This document shows positions 26,103 through 35,071 of a stretch of DNA of 64,000 nt, piece after piece. Under the pieces are notes generated by a model. It made no database searches, was not told the DNA's origin, and was given only the letters and a program-made list of their open reading frames with translations. The position numbers were made by a program, and so were the translations under genes. The number at the start of each line of letters is the position of its first letter. Positions within the stretch are counted from its first letter, which is position 1. Source of the DNA: Mucilaginibacter paludis DSM 18603 (GTDB taxonomy: Bacteria > Bacteroidota > Bacteroidia > Sphingobacteriales > Sphingobacteriaceae); assembly GCF_000166195.2 (NCBI RefSeq), contig NZ_CM001403.1:4544432-4608431 (forward strand). The letters are read 5' to 3'.

Positions 26103-26542
26103 AACGCAGGTATAATTATTCGAAGCTAATGATTATGCACTAATTATTCGAATTTAGGCGAATTTCACGAATGATGCATGGATAGCACGCATTGTTAGAT
26201 TCTGCATATGCGTAAAAGGCGGAAAATTTAAAAGGATTATCTTTTTAAAGGGAAATTTTGCAGCCATTATTATGCCCGTTTGCTGTTAGATGCCAAATTG
26301 CTGATTATAAGTAATTTATTGCGTTAGGGATAGGAGCGGGTACCGGCCTGTGGCTAATGCCTGTGTAGTATGAGCGGATAGCCCGGCCCGCATGGGAACG
26401 CCCAAATGCGAGGGGACCAAGGTTTAGACAAGGACTGAGAATTAAGTATGAACAACATTGGCCTGTTGCCGGACTTGAATAAATAGGTAATATGTTAGTA
26501 ATATATTACATGTTTATTCACATTTATTACCTTTGGCCTACT
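26103..26542. other. Divergent intergenic region with a candidate structured RNA
   Basis: The 440 bases between the B12-domain gene and glnS hold no gene. At 26321-26401 lies a GC-rich block that begins GCGTTAGGGATAG and ends GGGAACGC, with GCGTT and AACGC able to close a stem. Inside it, GAGCGGgTACCGGCC (26334-26348) is echoed by GAGCGGATAGCCCGGCC (26372-26388). I recall similar 'GCGTTAGGGAT...AGCGGAxAGCCCG' blocks between genes of many Bacteroidota, but I cannot assign a named RNA family. Confidence 0.4.
26528..26535 (+). promoter_or_regulatory. Promoter -7 box of glnS
   Basis: TACCTTTG fits TAnnTTTG and ends seven bases before the ATG at 26543, so the leader would be only a few bases. It also rules out the longer in-frame start at 26492, which lies upstream of the promoter. 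Confidence 0.5.
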
Positions 26543-28198
26543 ATGAGCGAAGAACGATCATTAAATTTTATAGAAGAGATAGTTGAAGAAGATATCCGTA
26601 ACGGCAAAAACGATGGCAGGGTGTTAACGCGCTTCCCGCCCGAGCCTAACGGGTATTTACATATCGGGCATGCCAAATCCATCTGTTTAAATTTTGGGCT
26701 GGCTAAAAAGTACAATGGCAAAACCAATTTGCGTTTTGATGATACCAACCCGGTAACCGAGGATACCGAGTATGTGGAGAGTATTAAGGCTGATGTGCGC
26801 TGGTTAGGATTTGATTGGGCCAATGAGTTATATGCGTCGGACTATTTTGACACCATTTATGGTTTTGCACTGAAACTGATTGAGGCCGGATTAGCTTATG
26901 TGGATGATAGCACTGCCGAAGAGATTGCTGCCCAAAAAGGAACGCCGACCGAACCGGGTGTACCCAACCAATACCGGAGCCGCAGCGTAGCCGAAAACCT
27001 GCAGTTGTTTGCCGAAATGAAGGATGGTAAATATCCTGATGGAGCCAAGGTATTGCGTGCCAAGGTTGACCTGGAATCGCCAAACATGCTGATGCGCGAC
27101 CCGATTATGTACCGCATTAAACACGCTCACCATCACCGCACGGGCGATACCTGGTGTATTTACCCGATGTATGATTTTGCCCACGGACAAAGCGATTCGA
27201 TAGAGCAGATAACCCATTCTATTTGTACGCTGGAGTTTGTGCCCCACCGTGCCATGTACGATTGGTTTATTGAGAAGCTGGATATATTCCCCTCGCACCA
27301 ATACGAGTTTGCACGCTTGAACATGACTTATACCGTAATGAGTAAGCGCAAGTTGCTGCAACTGGTGAACGAGAAAATGGTTGACGACTGGGACGACCCG
27401 CGTATGCCTACCATTAGCGGTTTGCGCCGCCGTGGTTATACACCGCACTCCATCCGTGATTTTTGCGAACGGATTGGCGTGGCCAAGCGTGAAAACATGA
27501 TTGACGTGAGCTTGCTGGAATTTTGCATCCGCGAGGATCTGAATAAAACCGCCTGGCGCCGCATGGCCGTGCTCGACCCGGTGAAGTGCGTAATCACCAA
27601 CTTTCCGGAAGGGCAGGAGGAGATCCATTTTGGCGAAAATAATCCCGAAGTTGAAGGGGGAGATGGTGGACGTGATATTCCGTTTAGCAGGGAGATTTGG
27701 ATTGAGCGCGAAGATTTTATGGAGGTAGCTCCTAAAAAGTTTTTCCGTTTAGGTCCGGGTTTAATGGTGAGGTTGAAAAATGCCTATATCATTAAATGCG
27801 AGGATTTTGTGAAGGATGCCGATGGCAATATTACCGAGATCCATTGCTCGTACATCCCCGAATCCCGTTCGGGAAGTGATACCAGTGGTATCAACGTGAA
27901 GGGAACTATCCACTGGGTAAGTGTGGCGCATGCCAAAACCGCCGAAGTACGTTTGTACGATCGTTTATTTAAGGTAGAAGATCCATCAAACGAAGATGGC
28001 GACTTTAAAGAATACCTGAACCCCGATAGCTTAAAGGTTATCAACGCGTATGTTGAGCCCGATATGGTGACTTTGGCAACCGGTAAGGCCGTTCAGTTTA
28101 TCCGCAAAGGGTATTTCTGTTTGGATAAGTATTCAACTGCTGATAAGCTGGTGTTTAACCGGACGGTTACTTTGAAGGATGGTTGGGTGAAGAAGTAA
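26543..28198 (+). CDS. glnS: Glutaminyl-tRNA synthetase
   Basis: Class I synthetase that charges tRNA-Gln. The HIGH motif is in PEPNGYLHIGHAKS (residues about 34-47), KMSKS appears as VMSKRKLLQLV, and the GlnRS-specific region RFDDTNPVTEDTEYVESI is intact. The C-terminal anticodon-binding beta-barrels follow (for example GTIHWVSVAHAKTAEVRLYD). The chosen ATG gives 551 residues, close to E. coli GlnRS (554). It is a single gene ended by a strong hairpin at 28206-28247. Confidence 0.96.
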   Translation: MSEERSLNFIEEIVEEDIRNGKNDGRVLTRFPPEPNGYLHIGHAKSICLNFGLAKKYNGKTNLRFDDTNPVTEDTEYVESIKADVRWLGFDWANELYASDYFDTIYGFALKLIEAGLAYVDDSTAEEIAAQKGTPTEPGVPNQYRSRSVAENLQLFAEMKDGKYPDGAKVLRAKVDLESPNMLMRDPIMYRIKHAHHHRTGDTWCIYPMYDFAHGQSDSIEQITHSICTLEFVPHRAMYDWFIEKLDIFPSHQYEFARLNMTYTVMSKRKLLQLVNEKMVDDWDDPRMPTISGLRRRGYTPHSIRDFCERIGVAKRENMIDVSLLEFCIREDLNKTAWRRMAVLDPVKCVITNFPEGQEEIHFGENNPEVEGGDGGRDIPFSREIWIEREDFMEVAPKKFFRLGPGLMVRLKNAYIIKCEDFVKDADGNITEIHCSYIPESRSGSDTSGINVKGTIHWVSVAHAKTAEVRLYDRLFKVEDPSNEDGDFKEYLNPDSLKVINAYVEPDMVTLATGKAVQFIRKGYFCLDKYSTADKLVFNRTVTLKDGWVKK

Positions 28199-28205
28199 GA
28201 TTTTG

Positions 28206-28247
28206 AAGACCATTAAGCCCTTTTTTTAAACTGGGCTTGATGGTCTT
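28206..28247 (+). terminator. Terminator hairpin after glnS
   Basis: A 15-bp stem (AAGACCATTAAGCCC / GGGCTTGATGGTCTT, one mismatch) with a 12-base loop, starting seven bases after the glnS stop. The T-tract is short. Confidence 0.7.
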
Positions 28248-28262
28248 ATAGTTGCTGTCTGC

Positions 28263-28625
28263 TAAGTTATTGATTGTCAATGCTTAATTCTCTATATCAT
28301 GTCATTCCGACGTGAGGAGGGATCTCCTAAAAGCGGTCAGTGAGTATCATATTAGGCGTGCTGATTATCAACGTGCTATCTTTGCTCCATTAATCAGTAT
28401 TCTTAATTTAAATCATCGGCACGCTCAATCGCCGCGTGAAGGGCTTTGTTCTTTTTGTCTTGACACAAAAAGAACCAAAAAAGTCAAGACTGCCCGATCC
28501 TTCCGCCCGCAAGGCCAACTCCCGGCCCGGCGTGCAGTCTGGCCTCTTCACACTTTATCTTGTATCAAATAATCTACGAGGTTCAAAACGTTATCCTGTT
28601 TTTTTTCGGCTGGCTCAATCTACTT
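28263..28625 (+). repeat. Interspersed repeat, copy 1, with conserved hairpin
   Basis: A roughly 360-base intergenic repeat that starts AAGTTATTGATTGTCAA and ends near CGTTATCCTG plus a T-rich run and CGGCTGGCTC. It matches the copies at 36164 and 59399. It carries a perfect 11-bp hairpin GTTCTTTTTGT / ACAAAAAGAAC (28448-28475) with loop CTTGAC, and the complementary GTCAAG at 28483-28488. Short open frames across it change frame between copies, so it is not coding. Confidence 0.85.
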
Positions 28626-28641
28626 ATTGATGTGTAGGTAC

Positions 28642-29256
28642 TTACTTAAATGTAGTCATTATTTGAATTTCACAACGGCTAAATATTAACCCACGTATTT
28701 CATGCAGTTTCCTTGGGAAGTTTATTGATAGGGTTACTACTTTATCATCATCGTCCCAGTAAACCTCCTTTATCAAATTAGCTTCGTTGTCGGCAATCGT
28801 TTCAACTTTAACAGGTTGCCCTAATGATTTAGTTAAATGATTTTGAAGTGAGTCAAACTTCGCTACGAAAGCAGGTTCCTTGCGGGTAAGTTTTTCAAGC
28901 TTTTTTCTTTCTTTAGTAGGATTGAAATCAGGATTGAAAAACCCCCAATTATACAGAACTCCAACCAAGCCATTTGTTTTTTGATCAAAGTAATACCAAA
29001 GATGAAGTTGTGGCACAAAGTCATCATCAGTGCGTTTAAATATTAACGCCTTTGACTTTTTCATTTCAAAAACACTGTGCATTGGATCTTTTAGAATGCC
29101 AAAATCCGGGAGTGTAGTTAAGAAAGTCGAATGTTTTGTATTTTCGAACTGTTGTATCTCTTCTATAGAATGTTTTGAAAAATTAAAATCTTCTTGAGCG
29201 AAGGCTGAAAATTTAAACCCCAAAAAGACGAACAATAAAAGGCAGAGTGTCTTCAT
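28642..29256 (-). CDS. Secreted protein of unknown function
   Basis: A 204-residue protein starting MKTLCLLLFVFLGFKFSAFAQ, a signal peptide with cleavage after AFA. The mature part is soluble and mixed in charge, with aromatic clusters (HLWYYFDQKTNGLVGVLYNWG) and an acidic stretch EVYWDDDDKVV. I recognise no domain. A longer in-frame start at 29331 would overlap the hairpin at 29287-29319 and is rejected. It lies downstream of pgi on the same strand, behind that hairpin. Confidence 0.65.
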   Translation of the reverse strand: MKTLCLLLFVFLGFKFSAFAQEDFNFSKHSIEEIQQFENTKHSTFLTTLPDFGILKDPMHSVFEMKKSKALIFKRTDDDFVPQLHLWYYFDQKTNGLVGVLYNWGFFNPDFNPTKERKKLEKLTRKEPAFVAKFDSLQNHLTKSLGQPVKVETIADNEANLIKEVYWDDDDKVVTLSINFPRKLHEIRGLIFSRCEIQIMTTFK

Positions 29257-29286
29257 TAGATAAGGTAGATTACAAGACCGTCGTAA

Positions 29287-29319
29287 AGCTTTGACAACTC
29301 TCGAAGAGTTGTCAAAGCT
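29287..29319 (-). terminator. 15-bp perfect hairpin between pgi and the secreted protein gene
   Basis: Arms AGCTTTGACAACTCT and AGAGTTGTCAAAGCT pair perfectly around a three-base centre, 20 bases after the pgi stop. There is no strong T-tract, so it may be a repeat-type hairpin that protects mRNA ends rather than a classic terminator. Confidence 0.6.
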
Positions 29320-29339
29320 AAATTGGCGCATTATATAAC

Positions 29340-30986
29340 TTACCTCCAGCTCTTAAACCGATTAATCAACCCATTGGTTGATCCATCATGGCTGGTAACC
29401 TCATCTTCGTTTCTTAGCTCAGGTAAAATCTTTCCGGCTAATTGTTTGCCTAATTCAACGCCCCATTGGTCAAAGCTGTAAATGTTCCACAAAATGCCTT
29501 GTACAAATATTTTGTGTTCGTACATCGCGATAAGCGAACCCAGGCTGCGCGGGGTGATCTTTTTGACCAGGATGGAGTTGGTTGGGCGGTTACCTTCAAA
29601 AACTTTAAACGGTGCTATCTGGTCAATCTCTTCCTGTGTTTTGCCTGATGATTTTAACTCATCAACAACCACATCTAAACTTTTGCCATTCATTAAGGCT
29701 TCGGTTTGGGCAAAGAAGTTGGATAGCAGCAAGGTATGGTGTTCGCCCAGCGGGTTGTGGCTTTGAGCAGGAGCTATAAAATCGCAAGGGATCAGTTTGG
29801 TGCCCTGGTGTATCAGTTGATAAAAAGCGTGCTGGCCGTTGGTGCCTGGTTCGCCCCAGATGATTGGGCCGGTTTCGTAGTCAACATCCTTGCCGTTACG
29901 GTCAACATGTTTGCCATTGCTTTCCATATCGCCTTGTTGAAAATAGGCGGCAAAGCGGTGCATATATTGGTCGTAAGGTAAAATAGCCTGGGTTTGGGCA
30001 TCAAAAAAGTCGTTATACCAAATACCAACCAAAGCTAAAATAACAGGGATGTTTTGTTCCAGGTCGGTTTCTTTAAAGTGGTTATCCATGGCGTGTGCGC
30101 CGGCCAGTAATTCTTTAAAGTTATCAAAGCCGATGCTTAAGCAAATAGATAAACCTATGGCGCTCCATAACGAGTAGCGGCCGCCAACCCAATCCCAAAA
30201 TTCAAACATGTTTTTGGTATCGATGCCGAACTCGCTTACGCCTTTGCTGTTGGTTGAGAGCGCTGCAAAATGTTTGGCAATATCAGCCTCTTTGGCTCCG
30301 GCGGCTAAAAACCAGTCGCGGGCGGAGTGGGCGTTAGCCATGGTTTCCTGGGTGGTGAAGGTTTTTGAGGCGATCAGGAAAAGCGTAGTTTCCGGATTCA
30401 GTGTTTTTAAAGTTTCGGCAATGTGGGTGCCGTCCACGTTGGATACAAAGTGCAGGTTAAGGTGAGTTTTGTAAGGTTTTAAAGCCTCGGTAACCATCAC
30501 AGGGCCCAGGTCTGAGCCGCCAATGCCGATATTCACCACATCGCTGATGGGTTTGCCGGTATAGCCTTTCCATGTTCCCGAAATCACATCGTTCGAAAAT
30601 TCCTGCATGTGATTGAGCACCGCGTTTACATCGGGCATCACATCCTTGCCATCAACATAAATAGGCGTGTTGGATTGGTTGCGCAAAGCGATGTGTAAAA
30701 CAGGGCGCCCCTCGGTCATGTTGATTTTCTCTCCGGAAAACATGGCCGTAATTGCATCGTTTAGCATACACTCTTTAGCCACCTGTATCAATAAAGCTAT
30801 AGTTTCTTCATCAACCCGGTTTTTGGAGTAATCTACCAGGATGTCTTCAAAAAGGATGGAAAATTTACTAAATCGCTCGTTGTCAGATTTAAATAGATCT
30901 TTCAAATCCGTGTCGATCATTTTTTCAAAATGGTCCGAGAGGTAGGTGTAAGCTTTGGTTTCGGTTAAATTTATTTTAGGCAGCAT
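29340..30986 (-). CDS. pgi: Glucose-6-phosphate isomerase
   Basis: Interconverts glucose-6-phosphate and fructose-6-phosphate in glycolysis. Both family signatures are present: DWVGGRYSLWSAIGLSI and the later AFYQLIHQGTKLIPCDFI, with the active-site segments VNIGIGGSDLGPVMV and NGQHAF. At 548 residues it equals the usual bacterial length. It starts ATG; the roughly 270 bases upstream, shared with the divergent gene at 31254, are AT-rich with no other feature recognised beyond a promoter-like box for that neighbour. Confidence 0.97.
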   Translation of the reverse strand: MLPKINLTETKAYTYLSDHFEKMIDTDLKDLFKSDNERFSKFSILFEDILVDYSKNRVDEETIALLIQVAKECMLNDAITAMFSGEKINMTEGRPVLHIALRNQSNTPIYVDGKDVMPDVNAVLNHMQEFSNDVISGTWKGYTGKPISDVVNIGIGGSDLGPVMVTEALKPYKTHLNLHFVSNVDGTHIAETLKTLNPETTLFLIASKTFTTQETMANAHSARDWFLAAGAKEADIAKHFAALSTNSKGVSEFGIDTKNMFEFWDWVGGRYSLWSAIGLSICLSIGFDNFKELLAGAHAMDNHFKETDLEQNIPVILALVGIWYNDFFDAQTQAILPYDQYMHRFAAYFQQGDMESNGKHVDRNGKDVDYETGPIIWGEPGTNGQHAFYQLIHQGTKLIPCDFIAPAQSHNPLGEHHTLLLSNFFAQTEALMNGKSLDVVVDELKSSGKTQEEIDQIAPFKVFEGNRPTNSILVKKITPRSLGSLIAMYEHKIFVQGILWNIYSFDQWGVELGKQLAGKILPELRNEDEVTSHDGSTNGLINRFKSWR

Positions 30987-31253
30987 ATTTGTTAATGTTT
31001 TGTTCCAATTTATGAAGTAAACCTAAGCTTAATACAATTGAATTGGTAAAAAGATTGAAAAAAAATTTCAGGATAGTGTTTAAAATACACCTGTAACTTA
31101 GTGTAAACCATACACCATCAAATTGAAAATTTTCTAAAAAAACTTACAAAATATTTACATATTCAGAATAAATATTTGTTAGCTTTGAGTTATCAATAAA
31201 AAAATTGACAAAAATCACTAAAATTCTTAAATTCACTTTTAAACTGTTTAGCA

Positions 31254-31688
31254 ATGTTTGAAAAACTTTTTTTACTCGTAAAAAACAATGCCGGAAAGGC
31301 TGTTATCGAGAATCCTGAAATTGCACCTAAAGACCGCGAAGCTGTTATTACCGAAGCATCAAGTACCATCATTGATGTTTTAAAAGGCCAGATTGAAACG
31401 GGAAAAATGAAAGACCTGGTAAGCTTCTTCCAGTTATCGGGTGCTCAAAACCCTATTGTAAACAGTATGGTTAACAAATTTGCCAACAGGCTAAATAAAT
31501 ACTACGGTATTACACCAAACTCAGCTTATGTGGTTGCCGATGAATTGATCCCCGCTGTAATGATACAGTTGGTAGAGCAAAGCAAAAGCGAAACTAAAGA
31601 ATTTGGTTTGGGAAGCATGTTCTCAAAACTAAATGGCAACCGTGCCGACCTGAGCGGGCTGGTTAACAACATGCTTTTGGCTTCGTAA
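31254..31688 (+). CDS. Conserved hypothetical protein, DUF937/YidB-like
   Basis: A 144-residue soluble protein, all-alpha by composition, opening MFEKLFLLVKNNAGKAVIEN. The middle (MKDLVSFFQLSGAQNPIVNS) and the Gly-rich tail (LGSMFSKLNGNRADLSGLVN) resemble proteins annotated as DUF937-like in Bacteroidota. No function is known. A box TAGCTTTG at 31180-31187 fits the -7 promoter consensus about 70 bases upstream. A GC-rich terminator-like structure begins 80 bases after the stop. Confidence 0.55.
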   Translation: MFEKLFLLVKNNAGKAVIENPEIAPKDREAVITEASSTIIDVLKGQIETGKMKDLVSFFQLSGAQNPIVNSMVNKFANRLNKYYGITPNSAYVVADELIPAVMIQLVEQSKSETKEFGLGSMFSKLNGNRADLSGLVNNMLLAS

Positions 31689-31770
31689 GCTAAACTTTTT
31701 ATTGCTACAGTATATAATGGCTTATACTTTGGTTCCGCAAGGGGCTAATGTATGAGCCATATTTGTTTGG

Positions 31771-31827
31771 GCCTCACCCCGGCCCTCTCCAAAGGAGAGG
31801 GAGGAAGATGCGGCGGTGAGGCTTTTT
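31771..31827 (+). terminator. Nested hairpin terminator after the gene at 31254
   Basis: Outer arms GCCTCACC / GGTGAGGC enclose a perfect CCCTCTCC-AAA-GGAGAGGG hairpin, followed by TTTTT. The tail sequence GGTGAGGC plus T-run occurs again at 32443-32457, after the tandem array. Confidence 0.7.
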
Positions 31828-31844
31828 CCTAAGATAAGCCAGTG

Positions 31845-32437
31845 GATTTTCAAAGTCCCCTCCTTCGGGAGTGAAAGGAGATAACCCAGTGGATTTTCAA
31901 AGTCCCCTCCTTCGGGAGTGAAAGGAGATAACCCAGTGGATTTTCAAAGTTCCCTCCTTCGGGAGTGGAAGGAGATAAGCCAGTGGATTTTCAAAGTCCT
32001 CTCCTTTGGGAATGGAAGGAGATAAGCCGGTAGATTTTCAAAGTCCTTTCCTTTGGGAGTGGAAGGAGATAAGCCAGTGGATTTTCAAAGTCCTCTCCTT
32101 TGGGAGTGGAAGGAGATAAGCCGGTAGATTTTCAAAGTCGCCCCCTTCGGGAGTGGAAGAAGATAAGCCAGTGGATTTTCAAAGTCGCCCCCTTCGGGAG
32201 GCGAAGAAGATAAGCCGGTAGATTTTCAAAGTCCCCTCCTTCGGGAGTGAAAGGAGATAAGCCGGTAGATTTTCAAAGTCCTTTCCTTTGGGAGTGGAAG
32301 GAGATAGGCCGGTAGATTTTCAAAGTCTTCTCCTTTGGGAGTGGAAGGAGATAAGCCGGTAGATTTTCAAAGTCCTTTCCTTTGGGAGTGGAAGGAGATA
32401 AGCCAGTGGATTTTCAAAGTCCTCTCCTTTGGAGAGG
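31845..32437 (+). repeat. Tandem array, 13 units of 47 bp
   Basis: The marker GATTTTCAAAGTC starts at 31845, 31892, 31939, 31986, 32033, 32080, 32127, 32174, 32221, 32268, 32315, 32362 and 32409, an exact 47-base step; the thirteenth unit is partial. Each unit contains CTCCTTtGGGAGTGgAAGGAGATAA, which can form a small hairpin. Two unit types alternate irregularly: AAGCCAGTG-GATTTTC and AAGCCGGTA-GATTTTC. The step is not a multiple of three, and there are no unique spacers, so it is neither coding nor CRISPR. Confidence 0.95.
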
Positions 32438-32458
32438 ATTTAGGTGAGGCTTTTTTTA

Positions 32459-32466
32459 TATCTTTG
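32459..32466 (+). promoter_or_regulatory. Promoter -7 box of prfB, leaderless arrangement
   Basis: TATCTTTG ends five bases before the prfB ATG at 32471. It lies directly after the tandem array and its terminator-like tail. Confidence 0.5.
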
Positions 32467-32470
32467 CCGC

Positions 32471-33563
32471 ATGACTAAAGAACAATTGCAGGATTTGAGG
32501 GATAGAACAGCTTCCCTGAGGAGGCATCTTTGACGTTGACCTGAAACTTGATGAATTACACACCGAAGAGGCCATAACTCTGAGTCCCGATTTTTGGGAC
32601 CGGCCCAAGGATGCGGAAAAAGTACTGGCTTCCATCAAAGCCAAAAAAGTATGGAGCGACGGTTACCAAAAGCTGGAAGATATTGTAGAGGATACCGCTA
32701 TTATGTTTGAATTTCAGCAGAGTGGCGACGCTACCCCTGAGGAAGTGCAGGAGCAATACAATATCGCCCTTAAAGCAGCAGAGGAGCTGGAATTTAAAAA
32801 TATGCTCTCGGCCGAAGAAGACCAACTGAGTGCCGTATTGCAAATTACTGCCGGTGCCGGTGGTACCGAGAGCTGCGACTGGGCCAGTATGCTGATGCGC
32901 ATGTACATGATGTGGGCACAAAAAAATGGCTACAAAATTACCGAAATTGATTATCAGGAAGGTGATGTGGCCGGTGTGAAAACCGTTACGTTACAGTTTG
33001 ACGGCGATTTTAGCTATGGCTACCTGAAAGGCGAGAATGGTGTGCATCGCCTGGTGCGTGTTTCGCCCTTTGATGCTAATGCCAAGCGCCATACTTCGTT
33101 TGCTTCGGTATATGTTTATCCGCTGGTTGATGATACGATTAACATTGATGTTAACCCGGCTGATATTGAGTTTGAAACCTTCCGTTCGGGCGGTGCCGGT
33201 GGACAGAATGTGAACAAGGTTGAAACCGCCGTTCGTTTATACCACAAGCCATCGGGTATCATTATCAAAAACCAGGAATCGCGTTCGCAACTACAAAATA
33301 AAGAGAACGCTATCCGCTTATTAAAATCACAGCTATATGAAGCCGAAATGCGCAAACGTATGGAGATAAGCGATGCCATTGAGGGTAACAAAAAGAAAAT
33401 AGAATGGGGTTCGCAGATACGTAACTACGTGTTGCACCCTTATAAACTGGTTAAGGATTTACGTACCGATTACGAAACCTCAAATGCCCAGGCGGTATTG
33501 GATGGTGAGTTAGATGAGTTTTTAAAAGCTTATTTAATGGAATTCGGCGGGCCGAAAAATTAA
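32471..33563 (+). CDS. prfB: Peptide chain release factor 2 with programmed +1 frameshift
   Basis: RF2 ends translation at UGA and UAA. The first 20 codons (MTKEQLQDLRDR...) run into an in-frame TGA at 32531. Reading continues in the +1 frame as LDVDLKLDELHTEE through 33563, giving about 363 residues. The site is the classic one: an AGGAGG element, three bases, then CTT-TGA-C, with the same spacing as E. coli. The GGQ catalytic motif is present as RSGGAGGQNVNKVETAV. Low RF2 should favour the shift and restore RF2 levels. It is a real autoregulatory frameshift, not a broken gene. Confidence 0.95.
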
Positions 33564-33579
33564 CATTTAAAACATAGAT

Positions 33580-33642
33580 AAGGTATGAGGGAAAATTTTG
33601 GAAGGCATTGTGCCCCGAAATTTTGACTTCATACCTTTTTTT
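33580..33642 (+). terminator. Intrinsic terminator of prfB
   Basis: A long imperfect stem (AAGGTATGAgGG-AAAATTTT against AAATTTTGACTTCATACCTT) followed by seven T residues, starting 16 bases after the stop. Confidence 0.8.
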
Positions 33643-33699
33643 ATGAGTACAATAGCTTAGCTCAAGCCGTACTTCGCTCTTAGTATCCCGGCTATAACC

Positions 33700-34293
33700 T
33701 TATTCTTCCGTTAAGCCACCGACAGGTAATTTGCTCTCTATCCTTCTATCCGGAACAAGCCACATCAACGCTACAACAACGTATAAGCCAAAGCTTACCC
33801 ACGACCATAGCCAGGCCGTGCCAATGGCTATGGCGTAAATAATAACCGATATTCTGCCTTTCCAATCTTTACCAAAGGCCCTGGCCAAAAAGGAATCTTT
33901 ACCATGGTGCCGTATTAACAACGAGGCTAAAATGCTGTAAGCAAAACCATTCATAAAAAGTACAATACCATACAGCGCCACAGGCCATGCCGTAAAATGA
34001 TTTTCGCCAAGCCAGCCGCTGGCAAAAGGTACCAGCGATAGCCAGAAAAGCAAATGCAGGTTAGCCCATAAAATAGCGCCGTTAACTGTATGCGCGGCTT
34101 GCAGCATGTGGTGATGGTTGTTCCAGTAAATGCCGATGTATATAAAGCTGAGAATATAGCTTAAAAATACAGGCAAAAGCGGTTTGATTGATTCGATGGT
34201 ATCGCCATGCGGCACCTTCATTTCCAGCACCATAATAGTGATGATGATAGCAATAACACCGTCGCTAAAAGCTTCTAAACGACCTTTGTTCAT
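33700..34293 (-). CDS. TMEM175-like potassium channel subunit (DUF1211)
   Basis: A 197-residue membrane protein with the hallmark RLEAFSDGVIAIIITIMVLE in the first helix; in the family the FSD motif lines the K+ pore. About six hydrophobic segments follow. Prokaryotic TMEM175 proteins are single six-helix units that assemble as tetramers, and the length fits. Single gene, divergent from the sigma-factor cluster, convergent with prfB. Confidence 0.85.
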   Translation of the reverse strand: MNKGRLEAFSDGVIAIIITIMVLEMKVPHGDTIESIKPLLPVFLSYILSFIYIGIYWNNHHHMLQAAHTVNGAILWANLHLLFWLSLVPFASGWLGENHFTAWPVALYGIVLFMNGFAYSILASLLIRHHGKDSFLARAFGKDWKGRISVIIYAIAIGTAWLWSWVSFGLYVVVALMWLVPDRRIESKLPVGGLTEE

Positions 34294-34525
34294 AAATTAT
34301 CTCCGTAGTTTGCCAGAACAAAATACTGATTTTTTTGAGCCGGAAGCATACTTTGTTAAAAGTATTGATGTTAGCAAATCAATCGGCATTACTTTTAAAC
34401 TTTTATTTGAAGTTGTAATGCGCTCTTCAACAGTATTTTAAAAATCGCGTTAGCAAAAAAATAAAATTTAATTTTAGGGTGATATATAGCTGTTTAATCG
34501 CACTTACTAATAAACACTAAGTTTT

Positions 34526-35071
34526 ATGGCGGCAACTCTCATGATCAAAACTAAGGAAGAAAGGGAGCAGGTTTTTATTTTCCTGTATAAAAAGGCATTC
34601 CCTGCTGTGGCAAAATATGTCAGCAAAATGGGCGGCTCGTTTGATGAAGCTAAGGATGTTTTTCAGGATGCACTCGTGATTTATTATGAGAAGGTGCTCA
34701 CATCGGCTATTACTTTCAAAAGCAGCGAGAAGGCTTATTTGTCGGGTATAGCCAAACACTTGTGGCTTAAAACCTATCGCGAAGGCGCAAAAAAATTGCC
34801 TTTGGATGCAGTTAACCTTGATGCCATAACCGGCGATATTGAAATGGATTATGCATCAGCTAAATTGATGACTTACCTGCAAACTGCCGGGCAAAAATGC
34901 ATGGATATGCTCCGTGCTTTTTATTACGATAAACTTTCGGCTGTGCAGGTAACCGAGTTGTTTGGTTATTCGGGCCCCCACTCGACAACCGTGCAGAAAT
35001 ACAAATGTTTGGAAAAAGTAAGAGATACCGTTAAACAAAAATCATTGACCTATGAGGACTTCCTTGAATGA
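34526..35071 (+). CDS. ECF-type sigma-70 family RNA polymerase sigma factor
   Basis: A 181-residue sigma factor. Region 2 is seen in AFPAVAKYVSKMGGSFDEAKDVFQDALVIYYEK (about 30-62), including the DVFQD core. Region 4 with its helix-turn-helix lies near the C-terminus (MLRAFYYDKLSAVQVTELFGY-TTVQKYKCLEKVR). No anti-sigma factor with a membrane segment is adjacent. The next gene overlaps its end by 20 bases, and clpP follows 12 bases after that, indicating one operon of three. Confidence 0.88.
   Translation: MAATLMIKTKEEREQVFIFLYKKAFPAVAKYVSKMGGSFDEAKDVFQDALVIYYEKVLTSAITFKSSEKAYLSGIAKHLWLKTYREGAKKLPLDAVNLDAITGDIEMDYASAKLMTYLQTAGQKCMDMLRAFYYDKLSAVQVTELFGYSGPHSTTVQKYKCLEKVRDTVKQKSLTYEDFLE

Noticed and set aside
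26103..26542. A cobalamin riboswitch upstream of the B12-domain gene
   Set aside because: No B12-box (GCCACTG-like) sequence is visible, and the structured block does not resemble one.
26891..27628. A 245-codon open frame on the minus strand
   Set aside because: It is antisense to glnS, has no recognisable domain, and the glnS reading is certain.
31845..32437. Regular repeat spacing that could suggest a CRISPR array
   Set aside because: The units are contiguous with a 47-base period and no unique spacers; no cas genes are nearby.
32471..32703. prfB as a truncated or broken gene because of the in-frame TGA
   Set aside because: The TGA lies in a textbook programmed +1 frameshift site with the correct stimulator and spacing.
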